NCBI GenBank assembly: GCA_023150915.1
Contig: JAKLKA010000030.1
Location: 1 to 60,446 of the forward strand
DNA length: 60,446 nt
Origin: Polyangiaceae bacterium
GTDB lineage: Bacteria; Myxococcota_A; Polyangia; Polyangiales; Polyangiaceae
Reading direction: 5' to 3'
A program made the position numbers and the translations under genes. Each line of letters begins with the position of its first letter. Positions within the stretch are counted from its first letter, which is position 1. The notes below the pieces were generated by a model that was not told where the DNA came from, searched no databases, and was given only the letters and a program-made list of their open reading frames with translations. This document shows positions 17,198 through 29,151 of the stretch, one piece after another.

Positions 17198-18826
17198 TTA
17201 GGAGCGCCCCGCGCGCAGCTCGACCCGTCCGGCGGGGAAGAAGTCGGAGAAGCTCGGCTCGACCACGCTCTCCAGCCGGTCGGCAACCTCCGTCGCCCGA
17301 CCGAGGTCGAGCACCATGCCGTGGGCCCGAAGGTCGCCCCGCAGCCGGTGCACCACGCGCCGGATCCGCTCGAGCGTCGAAAGGTACGCCCCCCGCCAGA
17401 TGGGGAGAAACGGTCGGTGGTCCATCGGGTTCATGCTGAGCAGCCGGCGCGCGCGATTCGATGGCAAGAACGTGTACGTGCTGACCTGCGGGTGCCGACG
17501 CAGAGCCCACTCTCGAGCATGCTCGAAGCGCGTGTACGACAAAGCGCGAATCCCCTGATCGATGTTGTACAGCACGCCCCGGCGATGGGCCGTGCCCACG
17601 ATCTGGGACACGTACGGCACGAAGGGGTCGAGGATGAACACCAGATCGGCACCGCGGTCGATGGCCTCGACGAAGTTGCTGGTGCGAGTGACCGCGCCGT
17701 CTTCGTAATAGCGGTCGTCGATCTCGACCGAAGAAAACGCCGGGTTGATGCTGAGCGAGCCTTGCACCGCGACGCTGATCGGCACGGCGTCACGACCCGG
17801 CGCACCGAACACCACGTGACGCCGTGCATCCTGGTCCGACGCACCGATGAACAGCGGCTGCTTCAATCGACGGAAGTCGTTGTGCGCGGGTGAGCGTTCC
17901 AAGATCTCGCGGAGCACCTGCTCGAACTTGTCCGATCGAAAAGGGGGCCCCACCAGTGAGCTGTAGTCGAGCACCAGATCGTTGAAGCTCGGCAACTTGC
18001 GGTGCCATGCCAATTCGTACCCGGCGTGCCAGAAGATGTCGGTCGCGGCTCCGAGCCGAACCACCATGTCCCGCCAGTTCAAGTGGGTCAGGCGAAAGAG
18101 CTGGAAGTCGAGCGGCGGGATGCGGCCGCCCGGGTGGTGCGCAATGGCGGCCATCAACTCTTCGACCGAGTAGCCCGCGCTCAAGATGCTGGTGACCACC
18201 GCTCCGGCGCTGATGCCGAAGTACATGTCGAAACGAGCGATGCCTGGCGACAGGCAGTCCTCCAGACACTTCAGGGCTCCGAGCTCGAAGTAGATGCCGG
18301 TGATCCCGCCGCCCGACGCGGCCAGGGCGACCTTGCCCACCTGCCGCCCGGCCACCAGCTCGACCAGGGCATCGAGCACCCGCCTCGGGAATCGCGGCTC
18401 ACCCGGGCGCTCGCGCAGCACGCGGCCAATCCCCAGGGCTCCCAGCTCGGAGATCAGCCGGTCGGTGCGGTCGTCGTCGCCCGCGACCAGCCCGACGATG
18501 CGATGAAAGGCGTAGCGCAGCTCCAGATCTGCGGGCCGATCGAGCCGCGCGAGCAGCTGCGTCGCGGCCCGGGCCGACGCGGCGGCATCGGCGGGGGTGT
18601 CGGCGCGCAGGTCGAACAGAATCAAGTCCACGTACTCGCTGGCCAGCCGAGCCTCCAGACGCTCGACGCTGCCTTCGACCGACAGCTCGAGCTCGGTTCC
18701 CTCGTACTCGAGCACCGGCGGCTCGCTCGACAGCACGCGAGCTTCGGACGCGAGCCGCGCGAAGCACACCTCGGGGGACCGGCCCGCCCCGGCGAAGTAC
18801 AAGACTTTCTTCTTCAACCGCGCCAT
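17198..18826 (-). CDS. Patatin-like phospholipase
   Basis: 542 residues. The central patatin domain (about 170-400) has the oxyanion-hole SGGGITGIYFELGALK, the nucleophile elbow GISAG with Ser206, and the catalytic Asp in YYEDGAVTR. Such enzymes are lipid acyl hydrolases. The N-terminal ~160 residues contain LYFAGAGRSP and ELRYAFHRIVGLV and look like a separate alpha/beta domain I do not recognise. No signal peptide is visible, so the protein is probably cytoplasmic or delivered by an unusual route. ATG 18826 is used; GTG 18832 is two codons upstream. It is divergent from accC with a 69-bp gap. It may be involved in lipid turnover with the neighbouring carboxylase, but that is only proximity. 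Confidence 0.85.
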   Translation of the reverse strand: MARLKKKVLYFAGAGRSPEVCFARLASEARVLSSEPPVLEYEGTELELSVEGSVERLEARLASEYVDLILFDLRADTPADAAASARAATQLLARLDRPADLELRYAFHRIVGLVAGDDDRTDRLISELGALGIGRVLRERPGEPRFPRRVLDALVELVAGRQVGKVALAASGGGITGIYFELGALKCLEDCLSPGIARFDMYFGISAGAVVTSILSAGYSVEELMAAIAHHPGGRIPPLDFQLFRLTHLNWRDMVVRLGAATDIFWHAGYELAWHRKLPSFNDLVLDYSSLVGPPFRSDKFEQVLREILERSPAHNDFRRLKQPLFIGASDQDARRHVVFGAPGRDAVPISVAVQGSLSINPAFSSVEIDDRYYEDGAVTRTSNFVEAIDRGADLVFILDPFVPYVSQIVGTAHRRGVLYNIDQGIRALSYTRFEHAREWALRRHPQVSTYTFLPSNRARRLLSMNPMDHRPFLPIWRGAYLSTLERIRRVVHRLRGDLRAHGMVLDLGRATEVADRLESVVEPSFSDFFPAGRVELRAGRS

Positions 18827-18895
18827 TGTCACTCGGCTCGCGCCGCCGCGGTAGGCGCAACGTTTTCGCGCGTTTCATGCTATGGACGCGCGGCC

Positions 18896-20410
18896 ATGTT
18901 CAAGAAAGTGCTGATCGCGAACCGCGGCGAGATCGCCGTTCGCATCGCTCGCACACTGAAAGAGATGGGCATCGTCCCGGTCGCCGTCTACTCGGAGGTG
19001 GATCGCGACGCGCTGCACGTGCGGGTGGCCGAAGAGGCCCACGCCATCGGCCCCGCCGCCGCCGCCGAGAGCTACCTGTGCGTGGACAAGCTGATGGCCG
19101 TGGCGAAGCGCGCGGGCTGCGAGGCGCTGATCCCGGGCTACGGCTTCCTGAGCGAGAACCCCGCGCTGCCCGAGGCCTGCGAGAAGAACGGAATCGTGTT
19201 CATCGGTCCCCCGGCCAGCGCCATGCGCGACCTCGGGTCGAAGACCGCCGCGCGCGAGAAGATGAGCGCTGCGGGTGTCCCCATCGTCCCCGGTGGCCCC
19301 GCCGACACGGTGGACGAAGCCCGGCAGACCGCCGCGCGCATCGGCTACCCCGTGATGCTCAAGGCCACTGCGGGCGGCGGCGGCAAGGGCATGCGCCTCG
19401 TGGCCACCGAGGCCGAGCTCGGCTCGGCGCTCGAGCGCGCCAAGAGCGAGGCGAAGAAAGCGTTCGGCAACGACACGGTGTACATGGAGAAGGCCATCGT
19501 GCGCCCGCGCCATGTCGAGATCCAGGTGCTGGGCGACCGTCACGGCAACGTGGTGCACCTGTTCGAGCGCGACTGCTCCGTACAGCGCCGACACCAGAAG
19601 GTGGTGGAAGAGACGCCGTGTCCGGTCCTCGACGACGCGACGGCCCGTCAGATGGGCGAGGTGGCGGTGAAGGGCGCCAAGGCCGTGGGCTACCACTCGG
19701 CCGGGACGTTCGAATTCCTGCTGGCCGAAGACCGCTCGTTCTACTTCCTCGAGGTGAACACCCGCCTGCAGGTCGAGCACCCCATCACCGAGCTCTGCAC
19801 CGGCACCGACCTGGTACGCGAGATGGTGCGGATCGCGGCGGGCGAGCGCCTGGGCTTCGATCAGACGGCGATCGTGCGGCGGGGCGCGGCCATCGAGTGC
19901 CGGGTCTATGCCGAAGATCCGGCCACGGGCTTCATGCCCAGCCCGGGGGTGATCGAAGAGCTGCGCGTTCCGGCAGGCCCGGGCGTCCGCGACGACAGCG
20001 GGGCCTACTCGGGCTGCACCATCAGCTCCAGCTACGACCCGCTGATTTCCAAGCTGTGCGTTTGGGCACCCACGCGTGACCAGGCCATCGCGCGCATGCG
20101 CCGGGCCCTGGCCGAGTACGTGGTGACTGGCATCCGCACCAACCTGCCGTTCCACGAGCGCCTGTTCGAGCACCCCGAGTTCGTCGCAGGGCACTACGAC
20201 ACCGGCTTCATCGATCGCAACAAGGGCGCGCTCTTGACCGGCACTCGCATTCCCGAACAAGAGCGGCAGCTCTACGCCGCAGCCATCGCGCTCTCGGCCT
20301 TTCGCGATCTCAAACCGCCGAGCGTGCTGAGCGGGGGGAGCGGCGCCGCGCCGGAAGGCGGGCTCTCGCCATGGGTCTCGGCGCAGCGTGCGCGACTGGG
20401 GCGCCGGTGA
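18896..20410 (+). CDS. accC: Biotin carboxylase subunit of an acyl-CoA carboxylase
   Basis: 504 residues. It catalyses ATP-dependent carboxylation of biotin carried on a partner protein. Visible are the N-terminal KVLIANRGEIAVRIARTLKE, the ATP-grasp glycine loop KATAGGGGKGMRLV, and the catalytic FLEVNTRLQVEHPITE. It is about 50 residues longer than the acetyl-CoA carboxylase AccC, the extension ending in GLSPWVSAQRARLGRR, as in several propionyl/acetyl-CoA carboxylase A subunits. There is no C-terminal biotinyl domain (no AMKM motif), and neither a biotin carrier protein nor a carboxyltransferase gene is adjacent, so its partners are encoded elsewhere. The stop overlaps a possible GTG start of the next gene. 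Confidence 0.9.
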   Translation: MFKKVLIANRGEIAVRIARTLKEMGIVPVAVYSEVDRDALHVRVAEEAHAIGPAAAAESYLCVDKLMAVAKRAGCEALIPGYGFLSENPALPEACEKNGIVFIGPPASAMRDLGSKTAAREKMSAAGVPIVPGGPADTVDEARQTAARIGYPVMLKATAGGGGKGMRLVATEAELGSALERAKSEAKKAFGNDTVYMEKAIVRPRHVEIQVLGDRHGNVVHLFERDCSVQRRHQKVVEETPCPVLDDATARQMGEVAVKGAKAVGYHSAGTFEFLLAEDRSFYFLEVNTRLQVEHPITELCTGTDLVREMVRIAAGERLGFDQTAIVRRGAAIECRVYAEDPATGFMPSPGVIEELRVPAGPGVRDDSGAYSGCTISSSYDPLISKLCVWAPTRDQAIARMRRALAEYVVTGIRTNLPFHERLFEHPEFVAGHYDTGFIDRNKGALLTGTRIPEQERQLYAAAIALSAFRDLKPPSVLSGGSGAAPEGGLSPWVSAQRARLGRR

Positions 20411-20412
20411 GC

Positions 20413-21576
20413 ATGACACCGCTCCGAGGGATCCGCGTCCTCGACCTGACGCGGCTGTTGCCGGGGCCATTCGCGACCCTGGTGCTGTCCGATCTCGGCG
20501 CCCAGGTCGACAAGCTCGAGGACCCGAACATGGGCGACTACACCCGCCACGCGCCGCCGATGGTGGGCAACGCGGGCGCGGCGTTTCACGCCCTGAACCG
20601 CGGCAAGCGCAGCGCGGTGCTCGACCTGAAGAGCGAGCGGGGGCGCGCCGTCTTCGAGCGCATCGTGCCGCACTACGACGTGCTGTTCGAGCAGTTCCGC
20701 CCGGGGGTGCTGGCACGCCTGGGGCTTGCTCACGAGCGGCTACTCGAGCTTCACCCGAAGCTCGTGGTGTGCGCGCTGACCGGCTACGGCCAGACCGGGC
20801 CGCTCAGAGACCGCGCCGGACACGACCTCAACTACCTGGCGCGGGCAGGTCTCGTGGGCCTGGCGGGGCCCGCCGACCAGAAGCCGGCCATCCCCCCCTT
20901 CCAGCTGGCCGACGTGAGCGGCGGCCTGTGGAGCGTGATCGCCATCTTGGCGGCGCTGCGCGAGCGCGAGCAGACCGGCAAGGGGTCGATTCTCGACATC
21001 GCCATGCTCGACTCGGTGATCCCCTTCGCCACCATCGGGCTCTCGAAGCTGCTCGGCGGCGAGTTGCCGGCGCGGGGCGGCGAGCTGTTGAGCGGTGGCA
21101 TCGCCGCCTACGACACGTATCTCACCGCCGACCAGCAGGTGGTGACGCTGGGCGCGCTCGAGCCGAAGTTCCTGATGAAGTTCTGCGCGCACGCCGGCAT
21201 CGAGGTCGACCTGTCGGTGCTGTTGCCCGGGCCGCACCAGGCCGAGCTGAAGGCTCGCTTCGCCCGGGCCATCGCCGGCAAGTCCCGCGCCGAGTGGGAG
21301 GCGTTCAACGCCGAGCACGACGTCTGCCTCGAGCCCGCGCTGCGCCCTGACGAAGTCCTGTCCGACCCGCAAGTGGTCGCCCGGGGGCTGTTCTTCGAGG
21401 GCCCGGCCGGCCCAAGCGCGGTGCGCTATTACCGCACGCCGGTCACGCCAGCCGACATCCAGCCGTCGCCGGCGCCGAGCCAGGGGGAGCACACCCACGC
21501 GATCTTCCGCGAGGCAGGCCTGAGCGACGCAGAGATCGCCGCGCTGATCGCCGAGGGCACCCTCAGATCTTCTTGA
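20413..21576 (+). CDS. CaiB/BaiF family enzyme, probably a 2-methylacyl-CoA racemase
   Basis: 387 residues. The N terminus PLRGIRVLDLTRLLPGPFAT is typical of class III CoA-transferases and related racemases. The segments RAGHDLNYLA, FQLADVSGG and TLGALEPKF supply His, Asp and Glu in the positions used by alpha-methylacyl-CoA racemases, where the three residues handle proton exchange at C2. That favours a racemase over a CoA-transferase, although the two are hard to separate by eye. ATG 20413 is used; GTG 20407 would overlap the accC stop (GTGA). Coupling to a biotin carboxylase suggests propionyl-/methylmalonyl-type or branched acyl-CoA metabolism. Its last 14 nt overlap the convergent gene. 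Confidence 0.8.
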   Translation: MTPLRGIRVLDLTRLLPGPFATLVLSDLGAQVDKLEDPNMGDYTRHAPPMVGNAGAAFHALNRGKRSAVLDLKSERGRAVFERIVPHYDVLFEQFRPGVLARLGLAHERLLELHPKLVVCALTGYGQTGPLRDRAGHDLNYLARAGLVGLAGPADQKPAIPPFQLADVSGGLWSVIAILAALREREQTGKGSILDIAMLDSVIPFATIGLSKLLGGELPARGGELLSGGIAAYDTYLTADQQVVTLGALEPKFLMKFCAHAGIEVDLSVLLPGPHQAELKARFARAIAGKSRAEWEAFNAEHDVCLEPALRPDEVLSDPQVVARGLFFEGPAGPSAVRYYRTPVTPADIQPSPAPSQGEHTHAIFREAGLSDAEIAALIAEGTLRSS

Positions 21577-22579
21577 ATTCTTCGACGAATTCCCAGTCCG
21601 CGATCAGGTGCTTGCGAAGCAGCACGCTGAGCAACGCCGCGAAGAGCTTCTCCCACGGCACGTGCTCGCCCAAGATCTCGCTGGCGTCGGCGCCGTGCGA
21701 CACGGCGCGCAGCGCCGCGACCAGGTCACGGGCGGTCAAGTGGTCGTCGTGGTCGTCGCCTTCGCTCTCTTCCGGCGCGGCCCCGCGCGCGCGGCGCGCG
21801 GGCAGGTTGATGGTCGTCCCGTCGAGGAGGGTGACTGCCACCATCTTCCCTCCGCCGCGTCTCGGCGGCGGCAAGCTGATGTCGCGGGCCGAGATCTGCG
21901 GGCCCGAGTCGGGGGGGAGCGTGTCGAGCTTGGGAAGGTTCTTCAGCGCCATCGGCCGCACGGAAGCCCGCCGCGGTTCCGGCTTCTGAGAGGCGCGCTC
22001 TCTGGGGACCGGGGTCGCGGGCACCGGAGTGCCGGCCGCGGGCGTCGGGGCAGCCTGCGGCGCGCTCGGGGCCGGCCGTGCTTCCGCCGACAGCGTGGTG
22101 GCTGGCTGGTCGGGCTGGGCGTCGCCTTCACCTGCCCCGTAATAGGCGCGGATGGCACCACGGATGTCGGACAACGGCGCGATCATCGCGCGCACCGGCA
22201 GCCCGGCGTAGCGACTGACCTCGTCACGGGCGGCCTCGTCCTCGGGGTTGTCCATGGCGAGGTACAGCGTCTCGCCGCTGCCCCGCACGCGCCGGACGAA
22301 GATGGGGACCAGCGAGTGGCGCTCGGCGAGCTCGCGCGGCACCAGATTCAAGAGCTGCCGCGAGAAATCGATGTGGTAGAGCGACACCCAGGGCACGCTC
22401 AGCTGCTGGCTCAAGATCTGGGTGACCTGTGTCTCGGTCACCATCCCCGTCGCCACCAGCAAGGTCCCGAGACGCCGGCCGTCCTTCTTCTGAAGCGCCA
22501 GCGCTTCTTCCAGCTGCTCGCGACTGATGATCTGCGCCTCGACCAGGAGCTCACCGATTCGTACGCGCGGGGCGGTCAT
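21563..22579 (-). CDS. Orphan GspE/PilB N-terminal (MshEN) domain protein
   Basis: 338 residues. The first ~160 residues follow the pattern of the N-terminal domain of type II secretion and type IV pilus ATPases: IGELLVEAQIISREQLEEAL, RRLGTLLVATGMVTETQV and VPWVSLYHIDF, then a second unit with VPIFVRR and AMDNPEDEAARDEV. In several such proteins this domain binds c-di-GMP. A Pro/Ala-rich linker follows, then GGGKMVAVTLLDGTTINLP and a helical C terminus with a run of acidic and His residues. The ATPase domain is absent, so it is probably a regulatory or adaptor protein. No secretion genes adjoin it. ATG 22579; the frame extends far upstream only by running antisense through the next gene. Confidence 0.7.
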   Translation of the reverse strand: MTAPRVRIGELLVEAQIISREQLEEALALQKKDGRRLGTLLVATGMVTETQVTQILSQQLSVPWVSLYHIDFSRQLLNLVPRELAERHSLVPIFVRRVRGSGETLYLAMDNPEDEAARDEVSRYAGLPVRAMIAPLSDIRGAIRAYYGAGEGDAQPDQPATTLSAEARPAPSAPQAAPTPAAGTPVPATPVPRERASQKPEPRRASVRPMALKNLPKLDTLPPDSGPQISARDISLPPPRRGGGKMVAVTLLDGTTINLPARRARGAAPEESEGDDHDDHLTARDLVAALRAVSHGADASEILGEHVPWEKLFAALLSVLLRKHLIADWEFVEEFKKI

Positions 22580-22810
22580 CGCGGGCGATTCTAGCAGCGG
22601 CCTGCGCCCAGCCAGAAATCTCCGGAGGTTTCCCCGGCCAGCCCGCCGCAGAAATTGCCATCTCGGGGCTTCTCCCCCGGCCCTTCTCGGGCAATACTCC
22701 GGGATTGTGCGGGGGCTTCGGATGATGCTCGACACCCGTGCCAAGGCCAACCCACCGCCCCCCGTGCGGCGCGGACCGGTCCGTTCTGGCAGCGGGGCGA
22801 GGTCACGCTG

Positions 22811-25504
<2,694 letters not shown>

Positions 25505-25507
25505 GCG

Positions 25508-25915
25508 TCAGCCCCCGGTGGCCTGGCGGATGAACTGGCCGATCTTCCGGTCCGACGTGGTGGTGTGCTGATACAGCCAGTCTTTCAGGAAGTGCACCAG
25601 TGGCATGCTCAGCTCTTCCTCGCCCTTGCGATAGCGTTCGACCATGGCCAGCGTCTTGTCGAGCAGCGCTTGGTGCTGCACTTTGTGTGCCCCGAGCTCC
25701 GGGTAACCCACCGACGCCATCAGCTCTTCTTCGGCGTTGAAGTGGTACACCGTGTAGTCGAGCAGCGCCTTCAGCGCCGCGTCCACCGCGGCCCGGCCCT
25801 GGCCCGCCAAGAGCGCGTCGTGAAAGCCGTTCACCAGGTCGAAGAGCTTCTGGTGGTGCCCGTCGACAAGCTCGACGCCGATGGCATACTGTGGTTGCCA
25901 GGTCATCAATCCCAT
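25508..25915 (-). CDS. Bacteriohemerythrin
   Basis: 135 residues forming a single hemerythrin four-helix domain with a non-haem di-iron centre that binds oxygen. Iron ligands are visible in order: VDGHHQKLFDLVN, HFNAEEELM, HKVQHQALL and FLKDWLYQH. Members serve in oxygen sensing, storage or delivery, or bind NO. ATG 25915 has GGAG 5 nt upstream, which supports it over ATG 25906. This start overlaps, on the opposite strand, the start of the PAS histidine kinase, so each promoter lies inside the other gene. The pairing hints that the kinase signals oxygen or redox state. No signal peptide is seen. Confidence 0.88.
   Translation of the reverse strand: MGLMTWQPQYAIGVELVDGHHQKLFDLVNGFHDALLAGQGRAAVDAALKALLDYTVYHFNAEEELMASVGYPELGAHKVQHQALLDKTLAMVERYRKGEEELSMPLVHFLKDWLYQHTTTSDRKIGQFIRQATGG
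25863..25892 (+). promoter_or_regulatory. Candidate promoter TCGACA - 18 nt - TACTGT for the PAS histidine kinase
   Basis: The boxes lie inside the start of the hemerythrin gene on the opposite strand and would give a leader of about 15 nt before ATG 25914. TCGACA matches five of six bases of the -35 consensus. Confidence 0.35.
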
Positions 25916-27419
25916 GGGGTCTCCGGCGTCCGACGGTAGCGTGGATGGCGTCGCGTTTCCACGCGCCCATTCCCTCGAGCTCGCAGCGAAATACGCCCAG
26001 GGCATCCTGTTCGTCGTCGACCACCCAGAAGGGAGGGTGCAATTCCTGAACTCGCGCGCAGAGGCGATCCTGGGGTGGAAGACCGCCGCGGTCGAGCCCC
26101 TGGCGCTGGTTCGCTCGTGGGTGCTGGCGGAAGATCTGGCCAGTCTCGACTCGCTGCCCGAGCTGTTCGAGGTGATCGACGTCGGAGAGGCCGTCGAGAC
26201 CCAACTCCGCCTTCGCCACGCGAGCGGCGCGGTGACGCGCATGCGCGGCATCCACGTGCTCTTGGCGAAGGGCAAACACGGCGTCGCCTCGCAGTCGCTG
26301 GTGACGCTGGAAGACGTCACCGAGACCCATCACCTGTTCGAGTCCCTCGAGCGCAAGGCCCACGAGCTCGAAGCGGCACTCGGCGCGCTGCCGGACGCGT
26401 TCTTCCGGCTCGACTCCCGGCGCCGGGTGATCCGCTGCTTTCCAGGCGAATGGCGGCCCGGCGACTGGGACGCGGCGTCCGCGGTGGGGCAGCCCATCGA
26501 GCAGGTGCTTCCGCCCGATGTCGCGTCGCTGGTCAGGGGCGCCCTCGACCGTGTTGCGCTGGGCCGAGAGGCGAGCTCGGTCGATCAGCTGCTTCCCGAG
26601 CAGCCCGAGGCCAGCTTCGAAGCGCGCATCGTGCCCTTCTTGCGCGACGAGGTGATGCTGGTGGTGCGCGATCTGGGCGGCCGCGCGCGTGCCGAGCGCG
26701 ATCTCTTGCAGCAGCGAGCCATGTCGATCCAGACCGCCAAGCTGGCCGCGCTGGGCGAGATGGCAGCCGGCGTGGCCCACGAGATCAACACGCCCCTGGC
26801 CGTGCTGTGCAGCGGCGCCGAGTTCCTGAAAGAAGAGCTGGAGCTGCCGGACCCGCTGGACCGCGCCGCGCTGGCGGAAGAGGCCGACATCATCCACGCC
26901 ACCAGCCTGAAGATCGCCCAGATCGTTCGCAGCCTTCGCTCGTTTTCCACGGACGAAGCGCGCATGCCGCTCTCGGCCGTGCCGGTGCACGGGTTCGTCA
27001 CCGATGCGCTGGCGCTGTGTGGGCAGCGCGTCGAGAGCCGGGGCATCGCCATCCAGTCCCCGGCCGTCCCCGACGGTCTCTTGGCACTGACTCGGCGCAG
27101 CGAGGCCGCACAGATCTTGCTCAACCTGTTGGCCAACGCGGTCGACGCGGTGCTGCCTCTTCCCGAGCGCTGGATTCGCCTCGAGATCGGCGCTTCGGGC
27201 GACTGGGTCGAGCTCGCCGTGACCGACAGCGGCGGGGGGATCCCGCCCGAGGCACGAGACCGCCTCTTCACCCCGTTCTTCACCACCAAGGCCGTCGGCA
27301 AGGGCACGGGCCTCGGGCTGGCGGTGTCCCGCCAGCTGGCCGAAAACCAAGGCGGCAGCTTGGTGCTAGATCCGTCGTCGCCGAACACGCGCTTCGTGCT
27401 CAAGTTGAAGCGCCCTTGA
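25914..27419 (+). CDS. PAS-domain sensor histidine kinase (soluble)
   Basis: 501 residues, without a membrane segment. The first ~150 residues form a PAS-like domain ([34 protein letters not shown]), and a second, weaker PAS-like unit follows to ~265. The transmitter has [15 protein letters not shown] with phospho-acceptor His289, an N box ([13 protein letters not shown]), [10 protein letters not shown] and [11 protein letters not shown]. No receiver domain or response regulator is encoded next to it. ATG 25914 shares the palindrome CCCATGGG with the hemerythrin start; GTG 25941 is an alternative start that would remove the overlap. A phosphatase-like gene follows after 5 nt and is probably co-transcribed. 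Confidence 0.88.
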   Translation: MGSPASDGSVDGVAFPRAHSLELAAKYAQGILFVVDHPEGRVQFLNSRAEAILGWKTAAVEPLALVRSWVLAEDLASLDSLPELFEVIDVGEAVETQLRLRHASGAVTRMRGIHVLLAKGKHGVASQSLVTLEDVTETHHLFESLERKAHELEAALGALPDAFFRLDSRRRVIRCFPGEWRPGDWDAASAVGQPIEQVLPPDVASLVRGALDRVALGREASSVDQLLPEQPEASFEARIVPFLRDEVMLVVRDLGGRARAERDLLQQRAMSIQTAKLAALGEMAAGVAHEINTPLAVLCSGAEFLKEELELPDPLDRAALAEEADIIHATSLKIAQIVRSLRSFSTDEARMPLSAVPVHGFVTDALALCGQRVESRGIAIQSPAVPDGLLALTRRSEAAQILLNLLANAVDAVLPLPERWIRLEIGASGDWVELAVTDSGGGIPPEARDRLFTPFFTTKAVGKGTGLGLAVSRQLAENQGGSLVLDPSSPNTRFVLKLKRP

Positions 27420-27424
27420 CCCCG

Positions 27425-28456
27425 ATGGAAGCTCAAAGCCCGCCTCAGCTGGTCGCCCGCTGGGACCTCGACAAGACCTACCTGCGCACGGAGTTCGACA
27501 CCGCGCGCGATCTGATCCGCACGGCGGTCGAACGGCCCGACCGCAAGCGTTCGGTGCCCGGCGCTGCCGCGCTGCTGCGCGAGCTGAAACGCGCGGGGGC
27601 CCGGGTCCACATCTTGAGCGGCAGCCCACGCCAGATGCGGGGCCGCCTCGAAGAAAAGCTGGCCATCGATCGCGTTCGCTACGACGAGCTGACGCTCAAA
27701 CCGAACTTGAGTAACGCGCTACGCCTGCGGTTCCGCGCGATGCGTGACCAGCTGGGCTACAAGCTGCCGCACCTGCTGGCGGCGCGGGCCCGCGACCAGC
27801 ACCTGGCATCGAGCCCGGCGGCTCTCGCCGAGGTCTTGGTGGGCGACGACGCCGAAGCCGACGCCTTCGTCTACTCGCTGTATGCCGACATCTGCGCCGG
27901 GGTCGTGGATGCCACGCTGCTCGAGCGCGTGCTCGACAAAGGGCGCGTGTACTCGGACCAGGCCGAGGTCGCCCTCGAGGCGCAGCGGCGCATTGGTCCC
28001 GCGGTGGTGGTGCGCCGCATCCTGATCCACCTCGATCGCCAGACCCCGCCCAGTCGGTTCCGCGAGTACGGGCCGCGAGTCGTGCCCTTCTACAACTACC
28101 TTCAGGCCGCCATCGTGCTCTGCGCCGACGGGCACGTCTCGGCCGAGGGGGTGCTGCGGGTCGCCTCCGAGCTGGTCCAACAGCACCGCTTCGACGCCGA
28201 CGCGCTGGCGCGCAGCTATTTCGAGCTGGTCCGGCGCGGCCATCTGGCACAAGACCCTGTCCCCGCCCTGGACCGGGCGCTGGCGAGCCTCGAGGGGCGC
28301 CTTCCGACTTTGACCGAGCTCCGGGCCATGGTGGACCAGCTGGGCAGCCGGGCGGCGGAGCCCGGGGTTGCGCCCGAGTCGCTGCCGATCGACTACCTGG
28401 CGCTTTCCGAGACCCACCGCGGGGGCAAGAACCGACGGCGCCCCGGCAAGGCCTGA
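27425..28456 (+). CDS. HAD-like phosphatase of the App1 (DUF2183) type
   Basis: 343 residues. The N terminus WDLDKTYL contains the DxD nucleophile pair (Asp14, Asp16), HILSGSP is a motif II-like segment, and [19 protein letters not shown] near residue 140 fits the motif IV region. This set is like App1 phosphatidate phosphatases, which act on lipids. In known App1 proteins the catalytic domain is preceded by a beta domain; here it starts almost at residue 1. The C-terminal ~150 residues are helical and unrecognised. It lies 5 nt after the PAS histidine kinase stop, an unusual partner. Substrate is unknown, and a role in lipid signalling is only inference. Confidence 0.65.
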   Translation: MEAQSPPQLVARWDLDKTYLRTEFDTARDLIRTAVERPDRKRSVPGAAALLRELKRAGARVHILSGSPRQMRGRLEEKLAIDRVRYDELTLKPNLSNALRLRFRAMRDQLGYKLPHLLAARARDQHLASSPAALAEVLVGDDAEADAFVYSLYADICAGVVDATLLERVLDKGRVYSDQAEVALEAQRRIGPAVVVRRILIHLDRQTPPSRFREYGPRVVPFYNYLQAAIVLCADGHVSAEGVLRVASELVQQHRFDADALARSYFELVRRGHLAQDPVPALDRALASLEGRLPTLTELRAMVDQLGSRAAEPGVAPESLPIDYLALSETHRGGKNRRRPGKA

Positions 28457-28542
28457 GCCCAGGCTCGATTTCACCGCTCGGGGCTGGACTTTCCCGGCAA
28501 TTCGAGGCACGGGAAGTGCACCGCGTGAGAGGATAGATCCCC

Positions 28543-29151
28543 TTGGACAGCGACTTGGCGGAGGCCATCTCGGCCTTCAAAGAAGTGCTCGAACGCCGCG
28601 GGGTGCGGGCGCGTTTCGGCAAGGCCCCCCCAGAGCTCATTGCCAGCCTTCGGAGCAAGCTCCGCCTGCCGCGGCGCTACCGGGACTTCTTGGCAGAGGC
28701 GGATCCGCTCGACGTCGAGACCCGCACGCCCACCGAACGCGTGCGCCTGCTTCCGGCTGCCGATCTGGAAAAAGAGCAGGTGGGGTTCGCGCTGACCGAG
28801 TCGCGCGAGATCATCTCTGCGCCCACCGCGCGGGGCTGGCGCCCCAGCTGGGTCATCGTCGGGCATAGCGCGCTCCTGGGGGATCCGTACTTCCTCGACA
28901 CGTCGAGCCCCGATCCAGAGGGGGACTGCCCGGTCTACACGGCGATGAGTGGGACCGACAACTGGAAGCCGCGGCTCTGCGCCTCGAGCTTCGCGCTGTT
29001 CGTGCGCATTCTCGCCGTCGGCATGGAGGTCGCCTTGGGCTTCGCCGAAGACGACGTCGATCCGGACGACGAGCAGACCTTCCGCGACTCGTTCGGTCCG
29101 CGTCTGCGACAGTACGACCCGGCCGCGCTCAAAGCCGGACACTGGACGTGA
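28543..29151 (+). CDS. SMI1/KNR4 (SUKH) family protein
   Basis: 202 residues. The LRLPRRYRDFLAEADPLDV segment and the later WVIVGHSALLGDPYFLDTS follow the SUKH fold pattern (SMI1/KNR4), best known from immunity proteins that protect against contact-dependent or polymorphic toxins, and also from general adaptor roles. No toxin gene lies nearby. The start is TTG 28543, with GAGAGG about 8-13 nt upstream. Its stop overlaps the hisD start (GTGA), so it is coupled to histidine synthesis. That makes a housekeeping adaptor at least as likely as an immunity protein. Confidence 0.72.
   Translation: MDSDLAEAISAFKEVLERRGVRARFGKAPPELIASLRSKLRLPRRYRDFLAEADPLDVETRTPTERVRLLPAADLEKEQVGFALTESREIISAPTARGWRPSWVIVGHSALLGDPYFLDTSSPDPEGDCPVYTAMSGTDNWKPRLCASSFALFVRILAVGMEVALGFAEDDVDPDDEQTFRDSFGPRLRQYDPAALKAGHWT

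Noticed and set aside
28490-28519. TTCCCG with a downstream box before the SUKH gene
   Set aside because: No TAnnnT box lies 16-18 nt after it; the SUKH gene start rests on GAGAGG and TTG only.
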